Assembly (NCBI RefSeq): GCF_000612545.2
Contig: NZ_CP097800.1
Location: 2,539,001-2,603,000 of the forward strand
Length of the DNA stretch: 64,000 nt
Reading direction: 5' to 3'
Origin: Streptomyces sp. PCS3-D2
GTDB taxonomy: Bacteria; Actinomycetota; Actinomycetes; Streptomycetales; Streptomycetaceae
Below the pieces are notes generated by a model, which did not search any database, was not told the origin of the DNA, and saw only the letters and a program-made list of their open reading frames with translations. The translations under genes were made by a program, and so were the position numbers. This document shows, piece after piece, positions 1 through 7,943 of the stretch. Numbering within the stretch: position 1 is the first letter of the stretch; each line of letters starts with the position of its first letter.

Positions 1-134
1 CAGTTACGCAGGGCCTCGTGGTGCACGCCGAGTTCCTCGGCCATGCGGCGGATCACGGGCTTCGGCTCGGCGGTCTGGTACATCCGGACCGCACGCTCAC
101 GCAACTCCAGCGGGTACTTTCTCGGGGCAGGCAT
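1..134 (-). CDS. IS3-family transposase OrfA, N-terminal part
   Basis: Reading leftward from an ATG at 132-134, the first 44 codons give a protein starting MPAPRKYPLELRERAVRMY and continuing with a helix-turn-helix (RRMAEELGVHHEALRN). This is the canonical beginning of IS3-family OrfA DNA-binding subunits (HTH_Tnp_1 type). In this family OrfA is fused to the DDE catalytic OrfB by a -1 frameshift, but OrfB would lie outside the window. The gene is cut by the window edge, so its integrity cannot be judged. Confidence 0.8.
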   Translation of the reverse strand, partial: MPAPRKYPLELRERAVRMYQTAEPKPVIRRMAEELGVHHEALRN

Positions 135-203
135 CGTCTGGGCTCCTCTCATGAGACCCATCTGACCCTCTGTCACCCCACCCCGCATCTCGGGGGAACC
201 TCA
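1..203 (-). mobile_element. IS3-family insertion sequence, left end only (runs off the window)
   Basis: The minus strand opens with TGAGGTTCCCCC (complement of 192-203), the kind of TGA-plus-C-run terminus typical of IS3-family ends, about 70 bp upstream of an OrfA-type transposase start at 134. The rest of the element lies left of the window. The open frame of a phosphodiesterase gene begins immediately to the right of position 203, so the element appears to sit inside that gene. The exact boundary is inferred from the terminus pattern because the other end is not visible. Confidence 0.6.
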
Positions 204-204
204 C

Positions 205-1335
205 TACTGCTTGTACGCCCCCGCCCGGGACCTGGTCGTCGCGCTCGGACCGACCGTTGACGGGGCGGCCGAGGGGGTGGTGCAGCTCTCCTACCTGGGA
301 TGCGAGGTGACCTTGTATCTCCGGGTCGATCAGCATACGAACGTGATCACGGTGGGAAGCCACCGAGAGACCGCTGTCGTGGCCGACGGCCTCCGGCCCA
401 CGCGGCTGGACATCCCCGTGTCTTCGGGTTCCGTGTCCGTGGCGGTCTCCTGCCGCAGGCTCGACGAAGGCCAGATCGAGGTGCGTCTGGGAACCGCCGT
501 TATCACTCTGGGATTCGGCGGGCTCGATATGCCGGACCGCGCTGGTGAAGGGCCCGCGTCCCTGTACGTCGAATACACCGCCAATCCAGACCACACGTTC
601 CACGAGTCGCCTCGTGCCGAGTGGGTGGAACAGACCGCCCTCGACGTTCTGAAGCAGCATGACCCCGATGTCCTGTTCGTGCGCTTCAACCAGGCTGACC
701 ATGCCCAGGAGTTCCTTTACTGGCATGCGGTCCGAGGCACCTCCAGCGAACGAAGTCGCGCATGGCAGCAGATTCTGGACGTCTACGCCCGGATCGATGC
801 CTCCGTGATGCGGCTCGCCCGGGCCGTCGGTGAGCACACGGAGTTCCTCTTCTTCTCCGACCACGGCATCGACTACGTCGAGACCCACCTGCGCCCGAAC
901 CACGTGCTGGAGGACCTCGGCCTCGCCGACCGCATGGTCTTCCAAGGTGACAGCAACTGCGCCTACCTGTACGCCGACGCACCTCTGCCGCCGGCGGAGA
1001 AGAAGCGCCTCGACCGGGCACTGCGCGCACTCGATCATTCCATCAGCGTGCTCACTCCAGCCGAACAGGACCAGTTGAAGTTGCCGGTAGGCAGCCCGCG
1101 GCTGGGCCATCTCACGGTGACCTGCGGCCCGCACACCGAATTCCAGTACAGCAACGCGACACCGAGCGAGAGCGTGGCGTCCGCATCACACGGTTACCTG
1201 CCCAGCGACTCAGCCATGAGTGGCTTCTTCCGCTGCTTCGGCCGGGTAGCAGCGCGGCTGGCTCCCCCCAGCGACATCACGGGGGCCTCAGCCGTGGTCC
1301 GCAGCATTTGGCGGCAAGCGGCGCGGGAGATGTGA
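205..1335 (+). pseudogene. Alkaline-phosphatase-superfamily (type I phosphodiesterase-like) protein, 5' end removed by the IS element
   Basis: The frame is open from the IS boundary and codes for about 376 residues; the first possible start is a TTG at 211 with no convincing ribosome binding site. Recognisable superfamily elements are the FFSDHGI metal-binding motif (residues 214-220 counted from 211), an upstream NQADHAQE segment and a C-terminal SHGYLPSDSAM segment. The N-terminal part that in this superfamily carries the first metal-binding Asp and the nucleophilic Thr/Ser is missing. In the NQADHAQE segment, relatives as I recall have His where Glu stands here. I infer an insertionally truncated and probably inactive gene that once headed the operon continuing to 5125. 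Its substrate is unknown. Confidence 0.65.
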
Positions 1336-1337
1336 TC

Positions 1338-2252
1338 GTGCCGGAGAACCTTCCTTACGCATATGAGGTCGAGGGCCTGCACAAGCAGTTCGACGGATCC
1401 CCTAGGCCGGCCAATGGCGAGATCTCTTTTCACATCAAGCAGGGCGAATTCTTCGGGCTTCTGGGCAGCAACGGTGCGGGAAAGACAACCCTGATCAAGC
1501 AGATGATCGGACTGGTGCGACCGGACGGGGGGACGGTGAGACTGCTGGGGCGCGATGTCTTTACCCATCCTCGTTTCACGGCGGCCACGGTTGGCTACAT
1601 GCCCCAGACTGCCTTCGCCCTGAACAGCCTGACCGTCAAAGAGGCGGTCTACTTCAGTGCACACCTCCGCGGTGTCGCCGCCAAGGCGGCCCGCCGGGAG
1701 CGTGACGCCCTGTTGGAATTGCTCGGCCTGACCCACCTGGCCGGCAAGGTCGCCCGACAGCTCTCCGGCGGAGAACGCCGACTACTGCAGATCGCGGTGA
1801 CCTTGGTCGGATCACCGCCGGTGCTCATCTTGGATGAGCCCACCAACGAGTTGGACCCGTCTCGGCGCCGCCAGGTATGGCAGCTTTTCAGGGAACTGAA
1901 CCAACGTGATGGTCACACAATAATCCTCATCACCCACAACGCCATCGAAGCGGAACAGGTGATCGAGCGGGTCGGAATCCTCAAGGAAGGTCGGCTCGTC
2001 GCGCTGGGCGCTCCGGCCGAGCTGAAGTCCTCGCTCCATTCCCAGGTACGCCTGTCGATCACGCTGGGCGACGCACAAGTGCACGGGCTGCCTGACTATG
2101 TCCGGGTGCAGTCCGAGCACCGCGGCAAGGTCGTTGCCCTGGTCGACTCCGCCGATCTGCCGCACCTGACCAAGGACGTGGACCTCACCCAGTTCCCCGA
2201 GTTCACAATGCACACAGCGACACTGGAAGACGTGTATGTCAGCTACGCATGA
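1338..2252 (+). CDS. ABC exporter ATP-binding protein
   Basis: This is the nucleotide-binding subunit of an ABC-2-type exporter, about 304 aa. It shows Walker A (LGSNGAGKTT), the signature LSGGERRLLQIA, Walker B with VLILDEPTNELDP, and the switch His in ILITHN. The C-terminal 80 residues form the extra domain common in drug/lipid exporter ATPases. I chose GTG 1338 because GGGAGA at 1325-1330 lies 7 nt upstream; GTG 1332, overlapping the upstream stop as GTGA, is the alternative. It is coupled to the phosphodiesterase remnant upstream and overlaps the permease gene downstream by 17 nt, so the two should make one transporter. Cargo cannot be told from sequence. Confidence 0.9.
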   Translation: MPENLPYAYEVEGLHKQFDGSPRPANGEISFHIKQGEFFGLLGSNGAGKTTLIKQMIGLVRPDGGTVRLLGRDVFTHPRFTAATVGYMPQTAFALNSLTVKEAVYFSAHLRGVAAKAARRERDALLELLGLTHLAGKVARQLSGGERRLLQIAVTLVGSPPVLILDEPTNELDPSRRRQVWQLFRELNQRDGHTIILITHNAIEAEQVIERVGILKEGRLVALGAPAELKSSLHSQVRLSITLGDAQVHGLPDYVRVQSEHRGKVVALVDSADLPHLTKDVDLTQFPEFTMHTATLEDVYVSYA

Positions 2253-3024
2253 CAAAAAGCTCGGACTGAGCTTCCTTGGGCAGGTCTGGGACCTGTTCAG
2301 GATTCAGCTCACCAACTGGCGGTGGTCCTGGCCTCAGATGGTGCTAACTGGTGTGCTTGCCCCTTTGGTCAGCATCGCCGCCTTGGGGCTCTTCGCCCGG
2401 AACTCTGGCCACGCCGCGACCGAATATGTCCTGACCGGCAGTGTCACCATGGCGATCCTGTTCGAGACTCAAAACAAAATCGCCAGCAACTTCGCGTTCA
2501 TGCGCGGAAACGGCGCCTTCGAGTACTATGCCGCGCTGCCTGTCCGTCGCGAGGCTCTCATCTTTGCCACACTCGCAGCCTTCTCCATCCTGTCGCTGCC
2601 TGCCATCGCGGTCACCCTGCTGCTCGGCTCGGCCCTACTCGACGTCCCGCTCACGTTCTCGCCACTCGCCCCGCTGTGCCTCCTGCTCGCCCTGCTCCCT
2701 TCAGCCGGACTGGGGGCCTTCATCGGCAGCAGATCCGGAACCATCGAACAGGCTTCCTCTCTCAGCCTGGCCACCACGCTCCTCATGATGGCCGCAGGCC
2801 CGGTGGCAGTCCCACCAGAACTGCTGCCCGACGCACTGATCTGGATCGGCAACCTCAACCCGGCGGTCTACGCGGCCGACAGCCTGCGTCACTCCTTAAC
2901 GGCACCCGACGCCTCCCGGGCCCTTGCTGACATGGCGATTCTTGCCATCTTCGCCGGCGCGGTGTGGGGCCTGACCAGCACACGTATGCACTGGCGTGCC
3001 CGCTATGGGCGCCGCGCCTCGTGA
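2236..3024 (+). CDS. ABC-2 type exporter permease
   Basis: A 262-aa protein with about six hydrophobic segments, the usual topology and length of ABC-2 permeases. Examples are the stretch around residues 35-55 and the long helices between residues 100 and 160. A soluble N-terminus is followed by an amphipathic helix (FRIQLTNWRWSW), typical of the connector helix in this family. The ATG at 2236 lies inside the ATPase gene and is preceded by GGAAG, so translation is likely coupled. The ATPase/permease pair sits between a phosphodiesterase and an acyl carrier protein. That context suggests export of a lipid-like or acylated product, which is inference only. Confidence 0.88.
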   Translation: MSATHDKKLGLSFLGQVWDLFRIQLTNWRWSWPQMVLTGVLAPLVSIAALGLFARNSGHAATEYVLTGSVTMAILFETQNKIASNFAFMRGNGAFEYYAALPVRREALIFATLAAFSILSLPAIAVTLLLGSALLDVPLTFSPLAPLCLLLALLPSAGLGAFIGSRSGTIEQASSLSLATTLLMMAAGPVAVPPELLPDALIWIGNLNPAVYAADSLRHSLTAPDASRALADMAILAIFAGAVWGLTSTRMHWRARYGRRAS

Positions 3025-3063
3025 CGCAACCATCGATCACTCATCACGAAGGGAAACACATCC

Positions 3064-3309
3064 ATGACCGAGCAACAGTTCCTCGCAGTCCTCGCACCCC
3101 TGATCGAGGACATCACCGGGAACGCCTTCTCCCAGGAACAGCTGGACGTCACCTTCGGCGATCTGGACATCGACTCCCTCAACCAGATTGAGATCATCAG
3201 CCGTATCGAGGACGAGTTCGACTGCCAGATAGAGGACAGCACCCTGCGGACGATCCGTACGCCCCGCGGGCTGCTGGACCACATTTCGAAGTCCACCAGC
3301 CCCGCGTGA
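3064..3309 (+). CDS. Acyl carrier protein (stand-alone)
   Basis: An 81-aa acidic protein with the phosphopantetheine attachment motif DIDSLNQIEI (Ser38) followed by the conserved acidic helix II. It matches the usual length of discrete acyl carrier proteins. The start ATG is preceded by GAAGGG. A second, dedicated ACP outside the fatty-acid synthase locus normally serves polyketide, acyl-transfer or amino-acyl carrier roles. No ketosynthase, acyltransferase or adenylation gene is in view, so the partner enzymes must lie left of the window or elsewhere. The stop overlaps the start of the phosphatase gene (GTGA), so the two are co-translated. Confidence 0.9.
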   Translation: MTEQQFLAVLAPLIEDITGNAFSQEQLDVTFGDLDIDSLNQIEIISRIEDEFDCQIEDSTLRTIRTPRGLLDHISKSTSPA

Positions 3310-3995
3310 TCCGAAACCACTCGGGCGACCGGCCTCGGTCACTGGCCTGGTTCGCGTGGTGGGCAGCGGCCCACGCCGGTCTGTTACTCGTCCTCGTCAC
3401 CTTCCGGTGGGACGAACGGCTGAGCGAGATGCTCTGCGCCTGGAGGAGCAGCAGCGCGTCCAGTGCCCGGCTTCTCGAGGCACTGACCTCATGGGGCAAC
3501 CCGTGGCCCGTGACCATCATTGCCGCCGGATCCGCGTGCTTCGCGCTGATCCGGCGGAACATCACAGCTGCCGCAGTCCTTTTGGTCATTCCGTACGCCG
3601 CCACAGTGAGCTGCAACCTGATCAAGGGATGGGTTGAACGACAGCGTCCGTCCTTGGATTGTGCCTCGATTCAAGCCGACGGCTTCAGTTTCCCCAGCGG
3701 ACACGCGGTCGGTGTGACGACCGGATTCCTGCTGGCCGCGCTCTACTTCAGTTCCCAGATGCCGCGGGCCGTCTCCGCACTGATGCTGTTCCTTGCTGGG
3801 GTGAGCGCCGAACTCGTCGCGTGGAGCAGGGTCCTTCTCGGTGCGCACTTCAGTGTCGATGTGCTCGCTGGGCAACTCTTGGGCGCCGGCTGGCTGGCCG
3901 TCGCCGCCCTCGTGCTGCACCGCCAGTCAGTCAGCCGCTTGCAACGCGAGGCCTGTCAAGCAGGGTCGGACTCCCTGGACGAGCCCGTGTCATGA
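3306..3995 (+). CDS. PAP2-family membrane phosphatase
   Basis: A 229-aa integral membrane protein of the type 2 phosphatidic acid phosphatase family, which removes phosphate from lipid phosphates or isoprenyl diphosphates at the membrane. All three catalytic motifs are present: KGWVERQRP (KX6RP), PSGH near residue 130, and SRVLLGAHFSVD (SRX5HX3D). Five to six hydrophobic segments are visible. The GTG start overlaps the ACP stop codon. With an ACP, an exporter and a second phosphatase-superfamily gene in the same operon, a lipid-linked or phosphorylated intermediate is a plausible substrate, but that is inference. Confidence 0.88.
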   Translation: MIRNHSGDRPRSLAWFAWWAAAHAGLLLVLVTFRWDERLSEMLCAWRSSSASSARLLEALTSWGNPWPVTIIAAGSACFALIRRNITAAAVLLVIPYAATVSCNLIKGWVERQRPSLDCASIQADGFSFPSGHAVGVTTGFLLAALYFSSQMPRAVSALMLFLAGVSAELVAWSRVLLGAHFSVDVLAGQLLGAGWLAVAALVLHRQSVSRLQREACQAGSDSLDEPVS

Positions 3996-4002
3996 TGACG
4001 CC

Positions 4003-4653
4003 GTGCCGTTCAACCACAACGATCATTACCATGACCTGTTACTTCGTGAACTCCCCGAATCATGCCGAAGGGCCCTTGAGGTGGGCTGCGGCACAGGGAG
4101 GTTCGCACAAAAACTAGCGGTTCGAGGAATCGAAGTAGATGCCATTGACGTAGATAATCACGTCGTCACCGCCGCACGAGAGAAGAATTCTACTCTCGCT
4201 CTCCCCAGGCAGATCCGCTTCCAGCGGGCAGATATCACACGCCTAACCTTGACGCCGGACACGTACGACTACATCGCGTGCTTGGCCAGCATCCATCACG
4301 CCCCCTTTGAGACAGTGCAGAAGCTGCGCGCATCGCTCACCGCGAACGGCGTCTTGGTGATCCTCGGCTGCTACCGAGAAGCAACACTATGGGACCACAC
4401 CGTAAGCCTTCTGGTCGTACCTGTGAACGCTATTTGGCGTGCTGCGGTGTTCTTCCGAGAGAGCTGGTCAGGAAGCCGTGCCGATCGGGGCACGCAGTCT
4501 CCTTCAGCACCTGTGGCGCCCCCTTCGATGTCGCTTGCGGAGATCCGAGAAGACAGTGCTGAATATCTTCCAGGCAGGCGGATTCGACGCCTCCTCTTCT
4601 GGAGATATCTTCTGGTCTTTCACAACATGAAGGCAGGGCTGGGAAGTGATTAG
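4003..4653 (+). CDS. Class I SAM-dependent methyltransferase
   Basis: A 216-aa protein whose motif I (ALEVGCGTGRFA, residues 24-35) and acidic post-I residue (DAIDVD) mark a class I Rossmann methyltransferase. It has a post-motif ...YDYIACLASIHHA in the usual place. GTG 4003 was chosen because it falls just after the PAP2 stop and the protein then begins a few residues before motif I. The first half is clearly richer in A and T than neighbours (for example around 4110-4200), with codons such as AAA, GTA and TCT that are rare in this genome. This suggests recent acquisition. The methyl acceptor is unknown. Confidence 0.82.
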   Translation: MPFNHNDHYHDLLLRELPESCRRALEVGCGTGRFAQKLAVRGIEVDAIDVDNHVVTAAREKNSTLALPRQIRFQRADITRLTLTPDTYDYIACLASIHHAPFETVQKLRASLTANGVLVILGCYREATLWDHTVSLLVVPVNAIWRAAVFFRESWSGSRADRGTQSPSAPVAPPSMSLAEIREDSAEYLPGRRIRRLLFWRYLLVFHNMKAGLGSD

Positions 4654-5125
4654 CAGCCGGACACACATGATCTCTCAGCCACCGAGAAGATACGCCCTGG
4701 GGGCCACCTGCGTTACGTTCAACGACGTGGGACGTGTCCTTATTGCGCGCCGCCGCTCCCCGGAACGCTGGGAGCTGCCCGGCGGCTTGGTGGATCCGGG
4801 CGAGGCATTCCATGATGCCGCCACTCGCGAGACTTACGAGGAGACCGGGGTCCACGTCAAAGTCCACGGCCTGGTGGGCGTCTACCAGCATCCGAGCCGG
4901 GGCATCCTCGCAGGCATCTTCATCGCCACAGCCGTGTCGGGGGAACCTCGCCCAACAGCGGAATCCAGTGCCGCCGAGTGGGCGGACGTGGAGGATGCTC
5001 TCACGCGACTGCACCCCCTCTATCGACCGCGCCTTGAAGACGCCCTCACAGCCAGGGCTTCCGTGACGCTCCGCGTCCATGAAGGAACGGAGGTCCTCTC
5101 ACTCTTCGAGGCCACACACGTCTGA
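4646..5125 (+). CDS. Nudix hydrolase
   Basis: A 159-aa Nudix protein with a complete Nudix box: GLVDPGEA, then REtyEETGV around residues 48-70, with the metal-binding REXXEE residues intact. The family cleaves nucleoside diphosphates linked to another moiety. GTG 4646 overlaps the methyltransferase stop, so it is the last gene of the operon that begins before 205. A later ATG (4667) is possible. The C-terminal 40 residues after the fold are of unclear role. Substrate cannot be predicted from the box. Confidence 0.85.
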   Translation: MISSRTHMISQPPRRYALGATCVTFNDVGRVLIARRRSPERWELPGGLVDPGEAFHDAATRETYEETGVHVKVHGLVGVYQHPSRGILAGIFIATAVSGEPRPTAESSAAEWADVEDALTRLHPLYRPRLEDALTARASVTLRVHEGTEVLSLFEATHV

Positions 5126-5250
5126 CGGAACCGCTCGCCGCCGGGCTGCGATGTCGAGAACCACCTGCGTCTCCTCGGCGGACCTCGCGAGGCCAGGGGT
5201 CGGCCGCCAGCCGTTCGACGCAACGCTCTCTGGCCATCGACGGAGTCCAC
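5099..5250 (-). pseudogene. Possible C-terminal fragment of an unidentified gene
   Basis: On the minus strand this stretch reads as a plausible protein tail (ETQVVLDIAARRRAVPSDV... ending at a TGA at 5099-5101) with no start codon or upstream body that fits. It overlaps the Nudix 3' end by 27 nt. I do not recognise a family. It may be chance coding in high-GC DNA or debris left by insertion events. Confidence 0.2.
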
Positions 5251-5427
5251 ATCTGAAGTGGCAATCAACCCGAAAATGCAAAGTCAACCTGCGCAGATCT
5301 GGGCCGCACTGACCAACACGTTTCTTCATCCCGCAGCTCAGAGCCGGATCCCGATGCAGCAACAATCGGGATCGGACACACGGCGGCCTCCCGGGCGGTC
5401 CCGGCGGCGGGCGGCAGGCCCCTGCCG
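5126..5427. other. Intergenic stretch between convergent genes
   Basis: About 300 bp between the Nudix gene (+) and the sulfurtransferase gene (-). Apart from the weak minus-strand fragment at its left, no gene, clear hairpin or repeat was seen. Confidence 0.4.
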
Positions 5428-6411
5428 TCACCGGCCGGGGCCGGTGGCCACCGGACGGGACGGCGAGGGCAGGCCCCACTCGCTCCAGGAGCCGTCGTAC
5501 ACCGCCAGGTCCCGGTAGCCGGCGAGGTCGGCGCCCAGGGCCAGGACACACGCGGTCACCCCGGAGCCACAGCTGAAGCGGAGGCGTTCGCGGCCGCCCG
5601 CGGCCGCCCCGAAGGCCGCGCGCAGTTCCCCGGGCGGGCGCATCAGGCCGTCGGGGCGCTGGAGTTGGCCGAACGGGAGGCTGACGGCGCCCGGCATGTG
5701 GCCGCCGCGCAGGCCCGGACGGGGTTCGGGGGCGGTGCCCTCGAAACGCTCGCGGGTACGGGCGTCCAGTACGGCCGAGTCCGGGTCGACCAGGGCCGCG
5801 GCGACGGCCTCGGCGTCGATCAGCAGCCCCGGACGGGGCCGGGCGGTGAAGGAGCCGCGCGGGCCCTCGTACCGCGGGCCGGTGGTCTCGACGGGCAGTC
5901 CGGCCGCCGTCCAGGCGGGCAGGCCGCCGTCCAGGACGGCGGCCCGGTCGAAGCCCGTGGCGCGCAGCATCCACCAGGCGCGGGCGCTGGAGTAGAGGCC
6001 GGCGCCGTCGTAGACGACGACGGTGTCGGTGTCGTGGAGGCCGAGGGAGCGCATCGCCTCGGTGAAGGCGGCGGGGCCGGGCATGGTGTGCGGGACGGGG
6101 GCCGCGTGGTCGGAGAGGTGGCCGTCCAGGTCGAAGGGGCGGGCGCCCGGAATGCGACGTCCGGCGGCGCGGTGGACGCCGACGGAGGCGTCGAGGACGA
6201 CCAGTCCGGGGGCGCCCAGCCGGGCCGCGAGCCAGTCGGCGCCGACCAGCGGTCCCGGGTGCGCGGGCCCGGGCTCGCGGGACCCCGGCCGGCCGGACCG
6301 GACAGGTCCGCACCCCGCGCGGTCGGGCTCGGGACGGCCGGGCTCGGGCTCGGGACGGCCGGGCTCGGGCAGGGGACGGCCGGGCTCGGGCAGGGGCATG
6401 GGCATGGGCAT
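5428..6411 (-). CDS. sseA: Two-domain rhodanese, thiosulfate/3-mercaptopyruvate sulfurtransferase
   Basis: A 327-aa protein with two rhodanese domains (about residues 60-185 and 205-320). The second carries the active-site loop CGSGVTAC, whose first Cys takes the sulfane sulfur; the CGSGVT form is typical of 3-mercaptopyruvate-type enzymes. Its start is supported by a perfect AGGAGG seven bases upstream of the ATG at 6409-6411. The first 35 residues are odd: a Met-Pro run followed by three copies of a PEPGRP-like unit encoded by a 21-bp tandem repeat, absent from ordinary family members. The catalytic domains look intact. Confidence 0.88.
   Translation of the reverse strand: MPMPMPLPEPGRPLPEPGRPEPEPGRPEPDRAGCGPVRSGRPGSREPGPAHPGPLVGADWLAARLGAPGLVVLDASVGVHRAAGRRIPGARPFDLDGHLSDHAAPVPHTMPGPAAFTEAMRSLGLHDTDTVVVYDGAGLYSSARAWWMLRATGFDRAAVLDGGLPAWTAAGLPVETTGPRYEGPRGSFTARPRPGLLIDAEAVAAALVDPDSAVLDARTRERFEGTAPEPRPGLRGGHMPGAVSLPFGQLQRPDGLMRPPGELRAAFGAAAGGRERLRFSCGSGVTACVLALGADLAGYRDLAVYDGSWSEWGLPSPSRPVATGPGR
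6331..6411 (-). repeat. Tandem repeats in the 5' end of the sulfurtransferase gene
   Basis: Three 21-bp units (6331-6351, 6352-6372, 6373-6393), nearly identical and beginning GGGACGGCCGGGCTCGGGC on the plus strand, are followed by three GGGCAT hexamers (6394-6411). All units keep the reading frame (21 and 6 are multiples of three). Copy-number change would therefore lengthen or shorten the Pro-rich N-terminus without a frameshift. The hexamers also supply three consecutive in-frame ATG codons. Confidence 0.9.
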
Positions 6412-6576
6412 GGCGGCACCTCCTGGAGGCTCGCGGGCGGTGTCACGGCCCGCCAGCGGTACGACGCGGTCGGCCCCATCCTGCGGCGCGCCCCCGCCGG
6501 GCCTTCAACCGCCCCGGGCGGCGGCCCGGGCGGGGAGCCGGCACCCCCTTCCGGCCACGGCACTAGTAGTGCTTGG

Positions 6577-6702
6577 TCAGGTCCGTATTGGGGTGGGTAT
6601 GTCGCGGTGACAGGTGGGGCAGGCGCCGTTCCATGTCGCGAGAAGGGTTTGTAGCTCGCGGATGATCCGGTAGAGGGTCAGGCCAGCGCCGTGTCTTTTG
6701 GG
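6577..6702 (-). other. Out-of-frame C-terminal tail of the IS701-like transposase
   Basis: In the -1 frame the minus strand encodes a tail containing GLTLYRIIRELQTLL and GACPTCHRD. From memory, this is the normal end of related Streptomyces transposases. The frame joins the main gene at CCC-AAA-A, read as GCC CCA AAA in the zero frame, and stops at 6577-6579 inside the left inverted repeat. The tail contains a CxxC pair that could bind zinc. Confidence 0.6.
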
Positions 6703-7943
6703 GCTCTGGCCAGTCGTTGCAGGGTGCAGAAGGCGTGCGCGACGGAGACGAGGGTGACGTGGTGGTGCCAGCCGTTCCAGGTGCGGCCCTCGAAGTGGGC
6801 CAGGCCCAGGGCCTGCTTCATCTCGCGGTAGTCGTGTTCGATGCGCCAGCGGAGCTTGGCCAGGCGGACCAGGGTGGTCAGCGGGGTGTCGGCGGGCAGG
6901 TCGGAGAGCCAGAACTGGACCGGCTCGGCCTGGCCTGCTGGCCACTCGGCCAGGAGCCAGCACTCCGGCAGTTCCGGTCCGTCAACAGTCTGGCGGACCT
7001 CGCGTCCGGCAGGCCGGATCCGCAAGGCCACGAACCGCGAGTACATCCGCTTGAAGCCGCTGCGGCCCGTGCCGGGCCGGGATCCCTCACGCCACTGCAC
7101 CGGCTTCGCCGCCTTCCGGCCGGCCGCGATGACCAGCTGTTTCACCGACTGCGGCTTGTCGGGGTACTTCGCCACCGGCGGGCGCCCGGTCCCGGAGTAC
7201 GGCTCGGCGACCGGCACCGCGGGGCCGGGCTGGGCCGAGAGGGTGGTGGAGATGCCCACGACGTAGTTGAGGCCGCGGGCCTGCAGGCCGTGCCGGAAGG
7301 CCGCGGCGTCGCCGTATCCGGCGTCCGCAATGGCCAGCGGCACCTCGATGCCCCACGAGCGGGTCTCATCCAGCATGTCCAGGGCCAGCTGCCATTTCTC
7401 CACATGCCCGATGTCGTCGGGGATACCGCAGGCGGTGCGGCGGGCGACCTTGTCCGGATCCGCCTTCACCGACCCGGGCGCCCAGGTCTCGGGCAGGAAC
7501 AGCCGCCAGTCGACCGCCGCCGAGGCATGATCCGAAGCCATGTGCAGGGAGACGCCCACCTGGCAGTTGGTGACCTTGCCCGCGGTGCCGGTGTACTGCC
7601 GCGACACACACGCCGAGGCATTGCCGTCCTTGAGGAACCCGGTGTCGTCGAAGACCAGCACGGTGGGCCGGATCGCCCTTTCCATCCTCCAGGCCAGCCG
7701 GGCCCGCACATGCGCCGGATCCCACGGACTGGTGGTGATGAAGTGGGCCAGGGCCTGACGGTTCCCGTCCTCGCCCAGCCGGGCGGCCATCGGCTCGACC
7801 GACTTGCGCTGCCCGTCGGTCAGCAGCCCACGCAGGTAGACCCGCCCCCACCGACGCTGATCATTCCGCGCGAACGGCTCGAAAACCTCCGCCGCGAAAT
7901 CCTCCAGATCACACCGCACCGCGGCCAAGTCCTCAGGCGTCAC
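6678..7943 (-). CDS. IS701-like DDE transposase
   Basis: A 421-aa transposase. Visible landmarks are the first catalytic Asp in VLVFDDTGF, a second in the AIADAGYGDAAAF segment, and the C-terminal acidic residue region RIEHDYREMKQALGL, the usual DDE arrangement of this family. GTG 7943 is the only in-frame start close to the right terminus. The zero-frame product stops at 6678, about 32 codons earlier than expected: the usual C-terminal tail of Streptomyces relatives is encoded in the -1 frame directly beyond a CCCAAAA heptamer (6696-6702). It is either frameshifted by mutation or expressed by recoding. Confidence 0.85.
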   Translation of the reverse strand: MTPEDLAAVRCDLEDFAAEVFEPFARNDQRRWGRVYLRGLLTDGQRKSVEPMAARLGEDGNRQALAHFITTSPWDPAHVRARLAWRMERAIRPTVLVFDDTGFLKDGNASACVSRQYTGTAGKVTNCQVGVSLHMASDHASAAVDWRLFLPETWAPGSVKADPDKVARRTACGIPDDIGHVEKWQLALDMLDETRSWGIEVPLAIADAGYGDAAAFRHGLQARGLNYVVGISTTLSAQPGPAVPVAEPYSGTGRPPVAKYPDKPQSVKQLVIAAGRKAAKPVQWREGSRPGTGRSGFKRMYSRFVALRIRPAGREVRQTVDGPELPECWLLAEWPAGQAEPVQFWLSDLPADTPLTTLVRLAKLRWRIEHDYREMKQALGLAHFEGRTWNGWHHHVTLVSVAHAFCTLQRLARAPKDTALA

